Shown here piece by piece: positions 30,054 to 39,503 of a stretch of 64,000 nt of DNA (positions are counted from its first letter, which is position 1; each line of letters begins with the position of its first letter). The stretch is from the NCBI GenBank assembly GCA_934617065.1, contig CAKTTY010000006.1:1-64000 (forward strand), given 5' to 3'. A program made the translations under genes and the position numbers. This DNA is from an uncultured Eggerthellaceae bacterium (GTDB lineage: Bacteria > Actinomycetota > Coriobacteriia > Coriobacteriales > Eggerthellaceae). The notes beneath the pieces were generated by a model that was not told where the DNA came from, did no database searches, and saw only the letters and a list, made by a program, of their open reading frames with translations.

Positions 30054-32009
30054 ATGTGGATTCTATTTGCGGGGGATATTTTTCTCTCCGTGCTGATTCT
30101 TTTTGTTCCTGGGTTTCTATTCGTCAGAAGTTTTAGGTTATCAAAAGCGGAGTCTCTCTGCATGGCACCATTTGTTTCATCGCTTATGGTCGTTTTGCTC
30201 TGTTATGTCTATTCGAAGATCGGAATCTCTGCTTCGTTTGTTTCCCTCTTTCTTCCAATTGTTTTTTTTGCGTTCGTGTGCTTCTGCCTATCAGGTTGCC
30301 TGAGGCGCATCGGGCTTATTGCGGAAACCCAAGAGCCATTGTCTAAGGTGGAGTGGAAAACCCTTGCGGTGTATATTGCCGTTGCGGTATGTGTAGCGGG
30401 TTATGTGTTCGTAAAAACCCTGGATGGTGCCGGGTCCTTCAACCAGCAGTATGACAACTACTCGCACTTGAATACGATTAGAGCCTTTATTGATAGTGGC
30501 GTGTATGCCTATAACGGGCTGCTTGATTATCCATTCTCTTGGTATAGCATTGCCGCTATGGTCGCCGGACTTGGTTCTGGAGAGGTTACTGTTGCGGTAA
30601 ATGCCTTCAATTTCGTTATCGTGTCCATGGTCTGGCCAGCCTCGATGTGCGTATTGTTGAGCTATCTATTTCCCTCTAATCGAGCTGTAGTATTGTGCGG
30701 CTCCCTGTGTAGCGTTGCTTTCGTTGAGTTCCCATGGGGCTTGGTGACGTTTGGCCCCCTCTACCCCAATATGTTTGCTTACTCGGTTCTGCCTGCTGTT
30801 ATGGCGGTCTATGTTTCTCATTTTGAGATAATGCCTGCGAGAGTCCTTGCTTCCCGAGCGTTATTGTTTGTATTGGGGTGCCTCTCCCTTGTGTTTATAC
30901 ATCCGAATTCGATATTTGCAGGAATTGTCTTTCTTCTGCCATTTACTGTATCCCGCATCTTCTCTTTTGGATTTTCATTGCGCGCAAAAGTTATTGCTTC
31001 GGTCTCATTCGTCGCGTTTGTCTTTTTTGTCTGGAGCGCCTTATACTCTTCGGCCATGTTCCATGGTGTAGTTTCGTTTGAGTGGCCTGCATACCTTTCT
31101 GGTTCCGAGGCTATTGGGGGATTGCTTGTCTATAGCTTGACGAAATACAGCTTGCCGCAGATTGCTATGGCTGTGCTTGTATTCGTGGGCTGCTGTATCT
31201 GCTTTGTGAAAAGGAACAATCGCTGGATCGTTGTTTCTTTGGCTGTTTCGGCTGCGATATTAGTATCAGCCTCTTCCTCTGAGGGCGATTTGAAGCATCT
31301 CCTTGCTGGCTTTTGGTATACGGACACATTCCGGATTGCTTCAATGGTTGTTATTGCTTCAATTCCCCTTGCCTCGATAGGTCTGAATGGGGTTCTTGGT
31401 TTTGCGAAGAGCCTGGTACAGTCTCTTGGGTGGGACGAAAGGGAGGAAAAGGCATCAGTCCTTTGTCTGCTGATCGCCATCTCGGTATGCATTTATCTGC
31501 CAAATACCCAGCCTTCTCAGACTCCATTCGGTAATATGAGGGGTCTTTTGGGATCATTTAACAGCCAGGCTTACGGTTCTGTGTTTGAAAAAACTGAAAT
31601 CGACTTTATTGAAGAGGCTAAAACAGTTGTTCCGTCGGGGTCTCGGGTTGAAAATATCCCGTTTGATGGCAGTTACCTTGCTTATGGGGTGAGCGGCTTG
31701 AAAGTTATGAATTCCGACCTAGAAACCCCAGCTTATTGGAAAGATGGGATTGATGACGAAGGGAAGTTGATCCGAGCGCGATTGTGCGATTATGCAATTG
31801 ACGATGAGGTTAAAGCTGCTGTTGAAGACCAAGGAATTCAGTATGTCTTGCTTCTCGACAAAGACGATTTTGCTGGAGAAAGAATGGAAACATGCACTAA
31901 GGACCTTGACGCCTGGAGGGGGATCATGGGCATTACTGATGAAACAAAGGGGTTCGAGGTAGTTTTGGCGCAGGAGGACATGCGACTTTACCGTCTGACT
32001 GATGTTTAG
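30054..32009 (+). CDS. DUF6541-type polytopic membrane protein
   Basis: This 651-residue protein has about twelve to fourteen membrane helices in the first 500 residues, beginning FLSVLILFVPGFLFVRSF, and a soluble extracytoplasmic C-terminal domain of ~150 residues ending FEVVLAQEDMRLYRLTDV. A loop near residues 125-160 carries NQQYDNYSHLNTIRAFID, resembling a GT-C first-loop catalytic region. It is a paralogue of the protein at 35009 (shared PG-x-L start, FPWG/FPWI motif and FEVVLA(Q/D)xxMRLYR ending). It likely transfers a lipid-linked sugar outside the membrane or serves in polymer assembly; this is not established. Confidence 0.75.
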   Translation: MWILFAGDIFLSVLILFVPGFLFVRSFRLSKAESLCMAPFVSSLMVVLLCYVYSKIGISASFVSLFLPIVFFAFVCFCLSGCLRRIGLIAETQEPLSKVEWKTLAVYIAVAVCVAGYVFVKTLDGAGSFNQQYDNYSHLNTIRAFIDSGVYAYNGLLDYPFSWYSIAAMVAGLGSGEVTVAVNAFNFVIVSMVWPASMCVLLSYLFPSNRAVVLCGSLCSVAFVEFPWGLVTFGPLYPNMFAYSVLPAVMAVYVSHFEIMPARVLASRALLFVLGCLSLVFIHPNSIFAGIVFLLPFTVSRIFSFGFSLRAKVIASVSFVAFVFFVWSALYSSAMFHGVVSFEWPAYLSGSEAIGGLLVYSLTKYSLPQIAMAVLVFVGCCICFVKRNNRWIVVSLAVSAAILVSASSSEGDLKHLLAGFWYTDTFRIASMVVIASIPLASIGLNGVLGFAKSLVQSLGWDEREEKASVLCLLIAISVCIYLPNTQPSQTPFGNMRGLLGSFNSQAYGSVFEKTEIDFIEEAKTVVPSGSRVENIPFDGSYLAYGVSGLKVMNSDLETPAYWKDGIDDEGKLIRARLCDYAIDDEVKAAVEDQGIQYVLLLDKDDFAGERMETCTKDLDAWRGIMGITDETKGFEVVLAQEDMRLYRLTDV

Positions 32010-32133
32010 TCTAGCTCCTTATAAATATGCTATGGAATTGAATTTGTGCCTTCTGCTCTTGCCTGCGGAGGATTGTGCCTGGGCAAGATAAAATAGATTG
32101 GCTAAGTGGAGTTTTATTGATCGGAGGGACATA

Positions 32134-34869
32134 ATGTCCGACGCATGTGCGGTTAGCGTCATAGTTCCCGTGTGCAATGTTGAGCGTTATTTGCGGGAAT
32201 GCCTTGAGAGCCTTGCTGCTCAAACACTCGAGGATATACAGGTTATTTGCGTCGATGATGGTTCTACCGACAGCTCCCTTTCTATTCTTCGAGAATTCGA
32301 GAAGCGTGATCCTCGTTTTGAAGTGATAACGAAGCCCAATGCAGGCTATGGTCATACCATGAATATGGGGCTCGACTGCGCAAAGGGCGAATATGTTGGC
32401 ATTCTTGAATCTGACGACTTTGCTGAAACTGATATGTTCGAGTCGTTGTATGGGATGGCAAAGAACACCGACGTCGATGTTGTTAAAACCGATTTCTTTT
32501 ACCATGCAACGGATTCCGATCCGAAGTTCGATGATCTGGCGTGCAACATGGCGGGTTGCTACTGCGATGAGCCGTTCAATCCGCTCGACCATCAGGAAAT
32601 GTTTTTGATGCAGCCTGCAATCTGGAGTGGGCTCTATAAGCGATCGTTTTTGACCGAAAAGGGCATTCGTTTCCTCGAAACTCCAGGCGCTTCTTTCCAG
32701 GATACTTCTTTTAATTTCAAAGTTTTTGCGATGGCGAAGCGCGTCTACCTTACGCATGATGCCTTTCTGCACTACCGAATTGATAACGCTAATTCATCGG
32801 TTAAATCTCAGGCAAAAGTTTTTTGTATTTGCGACGAGTACAAAGAAATGTGGTGCTTTGTGCGCCAAAGCGATGAACTGATGACCGCTCTCTCTAAGAG
32901 GCTTTGTTTTATTCAGTTTGGCGGCTATATGTGGAATCTTGGCCGCCTTACGCCCGCATTGCAGCCAAGCTTTTATGAGCGTGTGGTTGAGGACTTTAGT
33001 GCTCTAGATAAAGAAGGGCTCCTGGAAGAAGAGTACTTTGATGAGCCTTCTTGGCGCAAACTAACAGAGATGCTGGCAGACCCGCTTTCGTTTTTTGCGC
33101 AATATTTCGGTCCCAGCGAAGTTGAAACAACCTATCTTCTTTATGCTCCCCAAATGGGATCTAAGTCTATTGAGCGTTCCGTTAATGCAATTCTTAGTGT
33201 AATGGGGCCAAATGATGAGCTTCTGTTTGTTTCGGATCCATGTGATACGAAACAAGAAGTTGATTATTCTTCATTGCGAGAAAAGGACGCGCGCTTCTTC
33301 TATAGCGAAATCCTGAAATGCATTACAATGACCGAGCTCGACCTCTCTAGAGTTCGAGGTGATTGTTTGGTGCTTATTGGGATCGAGAAAACGCCAGCAG
33401 CTAGTGAGTTCGATGCGATAACTAAGGCGATTGCGCAAAAGTCGGATTGGCAGGGTCGTTGCGGAAGGGTGCGGCGGTTTAATTGTGCCAATGGTGAAAT
33501 CGGGCCCCTTCCGTCGCTGCTGCCGCTGATGCTTCATTGGAATGGGTCCGATATGGATGCGCCTTTGGGCGTATCGGAATCTCGTAAATGTAGCACTATG
33601 GAAGATTACCATCGAGCCATTGATGTTGTTGAACGCTGCTTCTCTTGGTGTTCTGCGCTTGCTCAGGCTCAAGGCTATTCTTCGGCTTTGCTCGCTTATA
33701 AGAAGGTTCTAATCCCTCTTTGGGATAGGTTGAAAAACCAATATGAGGGCTTTTGTTACAACGACCGCGTGAAGCTTGTTGGTAAAGACCCGGATACCTT
33801 GTCTTCGGGCTTTGCTCTTGAGGAATGCGGGAATAGAGCTGCCGCTGACGGCAATGGTACGCCTCAAATATCGGTTGTTATCCCTATTTACAATGCTGAG
33901 CAATATGTAAAAGAATGCCTGGATTCGGTTTTCGCCCAGAAGAACATTTCGTTTGAGGTCATTTGCATCAACGATGGGTCAACCGATTCGTCCCTTGAAT
34001 TGCTCGATGCATACCGGTCTTCGCATTCGAACCTTCGGGTTGTTTCCAAGGTAAACGGGGGCGCAGCGAGTGCGCGAAATATGGGCATGTCCATCGCTTG
34101 CGGCGAATACGTTGCGTTTATCGATCCTGATGACCTCTATCCCTCCGAATGCACATTGTCCCATTTGCATGATGCCGCTGTTGCTAATGGGGCATGTGTT
34201 TGCGGTGGATCGTTTAGCTGTCTAAATCCTGATGGTTCGCTAGAAACCAAATTTGATCTTGAGTCTTCCGCCTACGAAGTGAAGCAGGAGGGCTATAGGT
34301 CTTTCGAGGATGATGCGTTCGATTATGGTTGGATCCGCTTTATCTACAAAAGGTCATTTCTCGTCGAGCATGAAATTAAGTTTCCCAGTCTACGATGGTA
34401 TGAAGACCCTGTCTTTTTCGTTGATGCAATGAGTCGTGCAGGGGAGTACTATTTGATCCCTGAGGTGGTTTATTGTTATCGCGTTGACTATAAAGAACCA
34501 GATTGGACCGCCAGGAAGACGCGCGACATTCTAAAGGGGATTGCCCGCAATATCGCTTTCGCGGAAGAGCGGAGGATGGGGCTTCTGTATACGCGTTTGG
34601 TCAATAGGGTCGAAGGCGATTATCTTGCTGCAATCGAGCAAAATCTCGACGATGAAGAAGTGATGTTTGAGTTGGCTAAAATGCAATCGAGTCTCGATCC
34701 GTCCCTGATTTCGTTCGATAAGGAAAACGGGAACGCTGTTCATTTTCTGACTCCGCTGAAAACGCTGATGGAGGGTGGTCGACCTACCGCCGTTGTGCGT
34801 CTTGCGAAAAAAGCGGAATCATCTCGTTTTTACAAGTCTGTTCAGCATGTTCGTGAAAAATTCAATTAA
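32134..34869 (+). CDS. Bifunctional protein with two GT2 domains
   Basis: This 911-residue protein carries two complete GT-A modules. The first has VSVIVPVCNVERYLRECLES, ICVDDGSTDSS and GILESDDFAE within residues ~5-110. The second has ISVVIPIYNAEQYVKECLDS, ICINDGSTDSS and AFIDPDDLYPSE at about residues 580-680. A ~230-residue linker with a FAQYFGPSEVETTYLLYAPQ segment lies between them. Tandem GT2 proteins often polymerise alternating linkages, as in dual-specificity chain synthases. ATG 32134 is supported by CGGAGGGA. It sits between the two DUF6541 paralogues, suggesting one functional unit. Confidence 0.9.
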   Translation: MSDACAVSVIVPVCNVERYLRECLESLAAQTLEDIQVICVDDGSTDSSLSILREFEKRDPRFEVITKPNAGYGHTMNMGLDCAKGEYVGILESDDFAETDMFESLYGMAKNTDVDVVKTDFFYHATDSDPKFDDLACNMAGCYCDEPFNPLDHQEMFLMQPAIWSGLYKRSFLTEKGIRFLETPGASFQDTSFNFKVFAMAKRVYLTHDAFLHYRIDNANSSVKSQAKVFCICDEYKEMWCFVRQSDELMTALSKRLCFIQFGGYMWNLGRLTPALQPSFYERVVEDFSALDKEGLLEEEYFDEPSWRKLTEMLADPLSFFAQYFGPSEVETTYLLYAPQMGSKSIERSVNAILSVMGPNDELLFVSDPCDTKQEVDYSSLREKDARFFYSEILKCITMTELDLSRVRGDCLVLIGIEKTPAASEFDAITKAIAQKSDWQGRCGRVRRFNCANGEIGPLPSLLPLMLHWNGSDMDAPLGVSESRKCSTMEDYHRAIDVVERCFSWCSALAQAQGYSSALLAYKKVLIPLWDRLKNQYEGFCYNDRVKLVGKDPDTLSSGFALEECGNRAAADGNGTPQISVVIPIYNAEQYVKECLDSVFAQKNISFEVICINDGSTDSSLELLDAYRSSHSNLRVVSKVNGGAASARNMGMSIACGEYVAFIDPDDLYPSECTLSHLHDAAVANGACVCGGSFSCLNPDGSLETKFDLESSAYEVKQEGYRSFEDDAFDYGWIRFIYKRSFLVEHEIKFPSLRWYEDPVFFVDAMSRAGEYYLIPEVVYCYRVDYKEPDWTARKTRDILKGIARNIAFAEERRMGLLYTRLVNRVEGDYLAAIEQNLDDEEVMFELAKMQSSLDPSLISFDKENGNAVHFLTPLKTLMEGGRPTAVVRLAKKAESSRFYKSVQHVREKFN

Positions 34870-35008
34870 CCGTAAAAAATCAGGCGCGCTTAAGTGGTTC
34901 TGGTTGTTGGTTGGCTAGTCCATGCGCCGGGTTGCTTCGTCTGCCAAGTGCCAAGAATGTGATTTTGGTGCCGATAAAATCCAGCTTTAGATCGAAGGGA
35001 GGCTGTAT

Positions 35009-36934
35009 ATGTGGGGAAGCTTTGTGCTTGCTGCCATGTTCGCTCTGATCTTGCTCTATCTTCCTGGTTATTTGCTCGGTAGGGTTTATTTTTCTTCTTC
35101 GGCAAACTCGCTTGCTTTTGCCCCTGTATTTACGCTTGCCTTATTGGTTTTGCTGGGTGTAATAGCTTTCCCGTTGAGTGTCTCCTGGTTTGCTCTTCCT
35201 TCTCTTGCGGTATCGGTAGGCGTCATCGTCTTTTTGATTTTCCGTAAGCCTTTAGCTCAGGGGGCCCGAGGGAGTTGGTTCGGTTTCGGCGCTTATGTTT
35301 TGATGGGCGCTCTGACAACAGTTGTTGTTTTTCTGGCGAACATAGATGGGGCAACTTCGTTTTCTGCCCAGACCGATACCACCTTTCATCTCCAATGCGC
35401 TCAGGCAATGCTGCAGTCTGGGCATTATTCCGTACTGTCCGCATCCGTGTATCCCGACATGATCGCTAATGGGGAAGGTGGTTTTTATCCTGCAGCTTGG
35501 CACATTGTTACAGCATTGATTTCGGGAGCGGCCTCCGTCCCGGTCACTGTTGCCTATAACGCTATAAATTTTGTGATTTGCGCAGTGACTTTCCCTTTGT
35601 CGTCGTGGTTGTTTATGTCTCGGCTGTTTGCGAATGACGAAGTAAATATATTGGCTGGCGCCATAGTGTGCAATCTATTTGCGTGCTTCCCTTGGATTTT
35701 TTTTGTTTATGGGCAATATGATGCAAATCTGCTTTCGTTCGCTTTGGTTCCTTCCTTTCTTTATGTGATGCTTTGTGCTCTTGATCCACAAAGCGAAAGG
35801 TCCTCCGTTCTTGGCTTGGTGGCCATGCTCGTGGTTGCTGGTTTCTGTCTTGCGGTATGTCAAACCAATGCATTGTTTACTGCTGGTGTTCTTTGTGCTC
35901 CTCTTTTGGTCCAGTTTGCTTGGAGGAGAGCAAACTGTTGTGGGATCGTTTGTGGGGTGCTTGCATCTCTCGCTGTATGCTTTGCGATAGCGGCAGTGTG
36001 GTATTTCGCCTATTCCCTCCCGTTTATGCAATCAGTTGTGCAGTGGCAGCGCGATGTTTGCGCAACGCATTTCCAAGGGCTTATTAACATTCTCCTGCTT
36101 TCTTTTGGTTCGGGGGCATTCGCGCCGCAGCCGGTTTTAGCTGCTCTGGTTTTTGTTGGTGCGCTATTAATCGTTTTTAGAAAGAGATCCTATTTATGGA
36201 TCCTTTTCTCGTATTTGATCATCTGCTTCCTTTACTTTGTGTGCGCTTCTGTCGATGACCCTATAAGGCAGTTGTTATGCGGCTTCTGGTATGTAGGGGT
36301 GAACAGGATAGGAGGTATGGCAATACTCGCCGCAATACCCATTGCCTCAGTTTCTTTCGGCTGCGTAGTCTCGCTCTTGACGAAACGCTTTTCAATTTCG
36401 GCATTGAAAGCCGGATGCTTTTTATGTGCATCGTTGCTTGTGCTCGGTATTCTCTCAGACGCCATCCTTGGCCAATTTGGCTTGAAATCGGGTATGAGGT
36501 CTGTCTCGGATAAGATTGATGCGGATTACAAGTATTCAAATCCCGTTGCATTTGACCAGGCGGAACGTGAATTTATTGAGAGGGTAAAGCCATATGTTGG
36601 CGATGATTTAGTGGTTAACATCCCCTCGGATGGGAGCGTCTGGCTGTATGGCACTGAAGGCATCAACACTCAATGCCGCACCTTCTACGATTCTCCTAGC
36701 GATGAGTATTGCTTGTTTAAAACATCCCTAAACCAAGTTGCGACAGATCAAGATGTTGAGCGGGCTGTGAAGGAATCTGGCGCAAAATGGTTGCTCTATC
36801 TTGACGAGTCTGTCCATGCAGGTTCGTTTGATGTTGACGAATGGGAGGGGATTCTGTCCGTAACCGATGATACCCCCGGTTTTGAGGTCGTATTGGCCGA
36901 TGGCAATATGAGGCTATATAGGATCGTGGCGTAG
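35009..36934 (+). CDS. DUF6541-type polytopic membrane protein (second copy)
   Basis: This 641-residue protein with about twelve to fourteen membrane helices begins MFALILLYLPGYLLGRVYF and has a loop QTDTTFHLQCAQAMLQSGHY in the position of the first GT-C loop. The C-terminal extracytoplasmic domain ends FEVVLADGNMRLYRIVA, almost the same as its paralogue at 30054. GGGAGG precedes ATG 35009. It converges with the minus-strand GT2 gene, with 11 bases between stops. Its role is likely transfer or polymerisation of exported glycan, by context. Confidence 0.75.
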   Translation: MWGSFVLAAMFALILLYLPGYLLGRVYFSSSANSLAFAPVFTLALLVLLGVIAFPLSVSWFALPSLAVSVGVIVFLIFRKPLAQGARGSWFGFGAYVLMGALTTVVVFLANIDGATSFSAQTDTTFHLQCAQAMLQSGHYSVLSASVYPDMIANGEGGFYPAAWHIVTALISGAASVPVTVAYNAINFVICAVTFPLSSWLFMSRLFANDEVNILAGAIVCNLFACFPWIFFVYGQYDANLLSFALVPSFLYVMLCALDPQSERSSVLGLVAMLVVAGFCLAVCQTNALFTAGVLCAPLLVQFAWRRANCCGIVCGVLASLAVCFAIAAVWYFAYSLPFMQSVVQWQRDVCATHFQGLINILLLSFGSGAFAPQPVLAALVFVGALLIVFRKRSYLWILFSYLIICFLYFVCASVDDPIRQLLCGFWYVGVNRIGGMAILAAIPIASVSFGCVVSLLTKRFSISALKAGCFLCASLLVLGILSDAILGQFGLKSGMRSVSDKIDADYKYSNPVAFDQAEREFIERVKPYVGDDLVVNIPSDGSVWLYGTEGINTQCRTFYDSPSDEYCLFKTSLNQVATDQDVERAVKESGAKWLLYLDESVHAGSFDVDEWEGILSVTDDTPGFEVVLADGNMRLYRIVA

Positions 36935-36945
36935 CCCGACCTTGT

Positions 36946-38034
36946 TCAATTCATCCCCAACACTTTGCCCACAACGGCTTTCGCTCCGTACTTCTCCAGG
37001 AACCAGCCTGCTCGCAGGCGTATTGCTTGGGCATTGCTTACGGTGTCTCCGCTTAGGGCAACTTCCAGCAGCTTGCGGTCGTGCTTTTTCAGCTGCAATG
37101 CGCTGGTGCTTCCGTTGCCCCAGAACTCGCGGAAAATACGGGCGTATTCGGGCAGCAGTTCATTGCGTACGCCTTCTGGCAAGCAGAACAGTCCATACAG
37201 CACGAACTCGATGGACCAGCTTACAATCTCGGAGCTGTACTCTTTCAAGCCAAAGCGCTTCTTCCAGGCGCCGAAAATACATCGGGTCATGGGCAAGTGC
37301 TTGCGGCTCTTTGCTTCCAAGTCGTCATTGGTTTTCGACGTTAGCGACCCTTCGCGTTCAATGCGGTACTCGTACAGCTTGTCGCTTATCAGCGCCGTTT
37401 TCCTTGAATTGAGGTAGATGTCGAAGAAAAACACCTGATCTTCGCCAAAGGGCAGCGCCTCTTCGAAGCGAATGTCACATTCGTCTAGGAACGCTTTGCG
37501 GCAAGCGGTGCGAATGTAGGGGGTGCTCTGCTCTTCGAACATCAAGGCAGGCTGGAAGCCGTCATACACCACATCTCTCGGGCTAAGCTTCAGCGTAATC
37601 CAGGGAGTTGCGGCTTCTGCGGGGTTGCAATAACCGCCAAAGGTAACCACGTCGGCATCGGTTTCGGCGAATGCTTCGGCAATACGTTGGCAGGCATTGG
37701 GCGTGAAGCGGTCGTCCGCATCAAGAAAGCCAATGTAGGTTCCGCATGCCGCATTAATTCCGGCGTTGCGCGCAGAGGAAAGGCCGCCGTTTGGCTTGTC
37801 CACGATGACGATGCGTGCATCTTCCTTCAGGCGCTTTGCTAGGATTTCGCGTGAGCCGTCGGGACTGCCGTCGTTTACGCAGACCATTTCGATATCGCCG
37901 AAGGTCTGTGCCTGCAGCGAATCAAGGCAGGCATCCAGATAGTCCTCCACGTTATATACGGGCACGATTATGGAAAGAACGGGGTGCCCGGGGGCGCCTT
38001 CAGCGCGGATGACCATTGGTTCTTCGACCGACAT
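36946..38034 (-). CDS. GT2-family glycosyltransferase
   Basis: This 362-residue enzyme starts with a short tail, then LSIIVPVYNVEDYLDACLDS, MVCVNDGSPDGSREIL and YIGFLDADDRFTPN near residue 115 (DxD). The acid-base segment PFGEDQVFFFDIYL follows. It is the downstream member of a two-gene minus-strand operon: the upstream GT2 stop at 38037 is two bases before this start codon. The acceptor and donor are unknown. Confidence 0.9.
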   Translation of the reverse strand: MSVEEPMVIRAEGAPGHPVLSIIVPVYNVEDYLDACLDSLQAQTFGDIEMVCVNDGSPDGSREILAKRLKEDARIVIVDKPNGGLSSARNAGINAACGTYIGFLDADDRFTPNACQRIAEAFAETDADVVTFGGYCNPAEAATPWITLKLSPRDVVYDGFQPALMFEEQSTPYIRTACRKAFLDECDIRFEEALPFGEDQVFFFDIYLNSRKTALISDKLYEYRIEREGSLTSKTNDDLEAKSRKHLPMTRCIFGAWKKRFGLKEYSSEIVSWSIEFVLYGLFCLPEGVRNELLPEYARIFREFWGNGSTSALQLKKHDRKLLEVALSGDTVSNAQAIRLRAGWFLEKYGAKAVVGKVLGMN

Positions 38035-38036
38035 TG

Positions 38037-39146
38037 CTATTTCGCCACCTTACTCTTCAGCAGCTTCGCAATAAGCGGCAGGCCGCCAATGCGGTAGTAG
38101 TGTTTGAAGGTGTTTAGCTTGCCGGGCGCTGCGTATTCGGTGCGGCATTTTGCAAATGTTTCGGGATCTTTGATGAGCGCGCGAAGGTCGGCTTCGGCCC
38201 AAGGCTCAAACAGCGCCAGGTCAACGCGGCCAGCGTCCAAATCGGCCTTCAGTTCCTGCGCGGCGTGCTTTAGGAATTCAGCGCGCAGTTCAGCGGAAAG
38301 GCGATCGTAGTTCCATAGATAGCTGTTGAATTTCATGCGCTCCAACACGCCTTGCAGATGCTGCCTCTTTGCCGGGCGCTCATCAAGCCATCGCTGCATT
38401 TCGGCGTATTCGTCGCATACGCAATACACCTTGCCGGGGGAATTAACCGATGAGGCTTCGTTGTCCTGACGATATTTCAAAATCTGTGTAGAGCTAAACG
38501 CAGCGCGCTCTGCTGCTGCCCATACCTTAAAGGCAAAGCCAGCGTCCTGGTACGATGCCCCCGGCGTCTCCAGGAAGCGAATGTCGTTTTCCTGCAGGAA
38601 GGCGCGGTTGTACATGCCCGACCAAATAGAGGGCTTTGCGTAGAAAGGTTCGAACTCCTTTTGGGGGTTAACCAGCTTGCCGCAGAGCCCTTCGCTTATA
38701 ACATGGCAGGGTTCCAGCTTTTCGTTCTTGCTCCAGTAGAACCAGAAGTCGGCCTTTACCGCTTGTGCGTTGTGCGTGGTTGCCAGGTCATGCAGCACTT
38801 CCAGTGCATCGGGCGTGAAGGCGTCGTCGGATTCCAGTATGGCCACGTATTCGCCCGTTGCGGCATCAAGCCCTTGGTTCATGGATGCTCCATAACCAGA
38901 ATTATCCTTGTCGATCACGCGAAAGCGGCTGTCCGCATCAAGGTATTCCTGCACGATGGCGCGGGAGCTGTCGGTGCTGCCGTCGTTAATGCAGATTGCC
39001 TCGAAATCGGTGAAGCTTTGGGCCAGCACGGAATCCAGGCATTCGCGCAGGTATTTCTCCACGTTGTAAATAGGTATAAGCAAGCTAATTGCGGGCACGG
39101 CGGATCCTTTCGCTATTGCTGCGCAGCGTGCGTTTTTGTTTAACAT
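38037..39146 (-). CDS. GT2-family glycosyltransferase
   Basis: This 369-residue enzyme has ISLLIPIYNVEKYLRECLDS, ICINDGSTDSSRAIV and YVAILESDDAFTPD near residue 110. It matches the N-terminal GT2 module of the bifunctional protein at 32134 (GYGASMNQGLD versus GYGHTMNMGLD; LETPGASYQDAGFAFKV versus LETPGASFQDTSFNFKV), so the two are paralogues with probably the same linkage type. The frame is open back to 39422, but that would run through a REP palindrome; ATG 39146 gives the normal family start. It is first in an operon with the GT2 at 36946. Confidence 0.88.
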   Translation of the reverse strand: MLNKNARCAAIAKGSAVPAISLLIPIYNVEKYLRECLDSVLAQSFTDFEAICINDGSTDSSRAIVQEYLDADSRFRVIDKDNSGYGASMNQGLDAATGEYVAILESDDAFTPDALEVLHDLATTHNAQAVKADFWFYWSKNEKLEPCHVISEGLCGKLVNPQKEFEPFYAKPSIWSGMYNRAFLQENDIRFLETPGASYQDAGFAFKVWAAAERAAFSSTQILKYRQDNEASSVNSPGKVYCVCDEYAEMQRWLDERPAKRQHLQGVLERMKFNSYLWNYDRLSAELRAEFLKHAAQELKADLDAGRVDLALFEPWAEADLRALIKDPETFAKCRTEYAAPGKLNTFKHYYRIGGLPLIAKLLKSKVAK

Positions 39147-39354
39147 TTCTATGATAAAGGTTATGGATCGGGTTGCCTGTTCCGTCGGTGCGTCTTTGGC
39201 AAAAAGAGATAAAACCGGGCTAGGCTTGATGGGCTTATGTGCCGGTGGCTTGTTTGACGAATGATGTTTCACCTGTTGCGTGTAGATGCTTTGTTGGTAA
39301 CGGGATTTGAAACTCGTGGTGAAGAGCCTTGAAGGGGAGTAGACTTTCAGCCGT

Positions 39355-39484
39355 GGGAAAATAGGGACAGGTACCAGATTCCCACTTACGGTGTGACAGT
39401 TAGCTCTATGCTCTGTATGCAAGCCTCACTGCAGGCGTGTGCCAGCTCGAAAAGTGGGAATCTGGTACCTGTCCCTATTTTCCC
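39355..39484. repeat. REP/BIME-like element with 33-bp inverted arms
   Basis: Arm 39355-39387, beginning GGGAAAATAGGGACAGGT, is mirrored perfectly at 39452-39484, around a 64-bp centre. The same core occurs at 42644-42879 and 58198-58329. This size and the dispersed intergenic positions fit REP/BIME palindromes mobilised by RAYT-type transposases; no such gene is in the window. Confidence 0.75.
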
Positions 39485-39503
39485 AAAGCAGTGGGAGGTT
39501 ACT

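Noticed and set aside
39146..39422. 92-residue N-terminal extension of the GT2 gene at 38037
   Set aside because: It would translate one arm of a REP palindrome, and the normal GT2 start lies at 39146.
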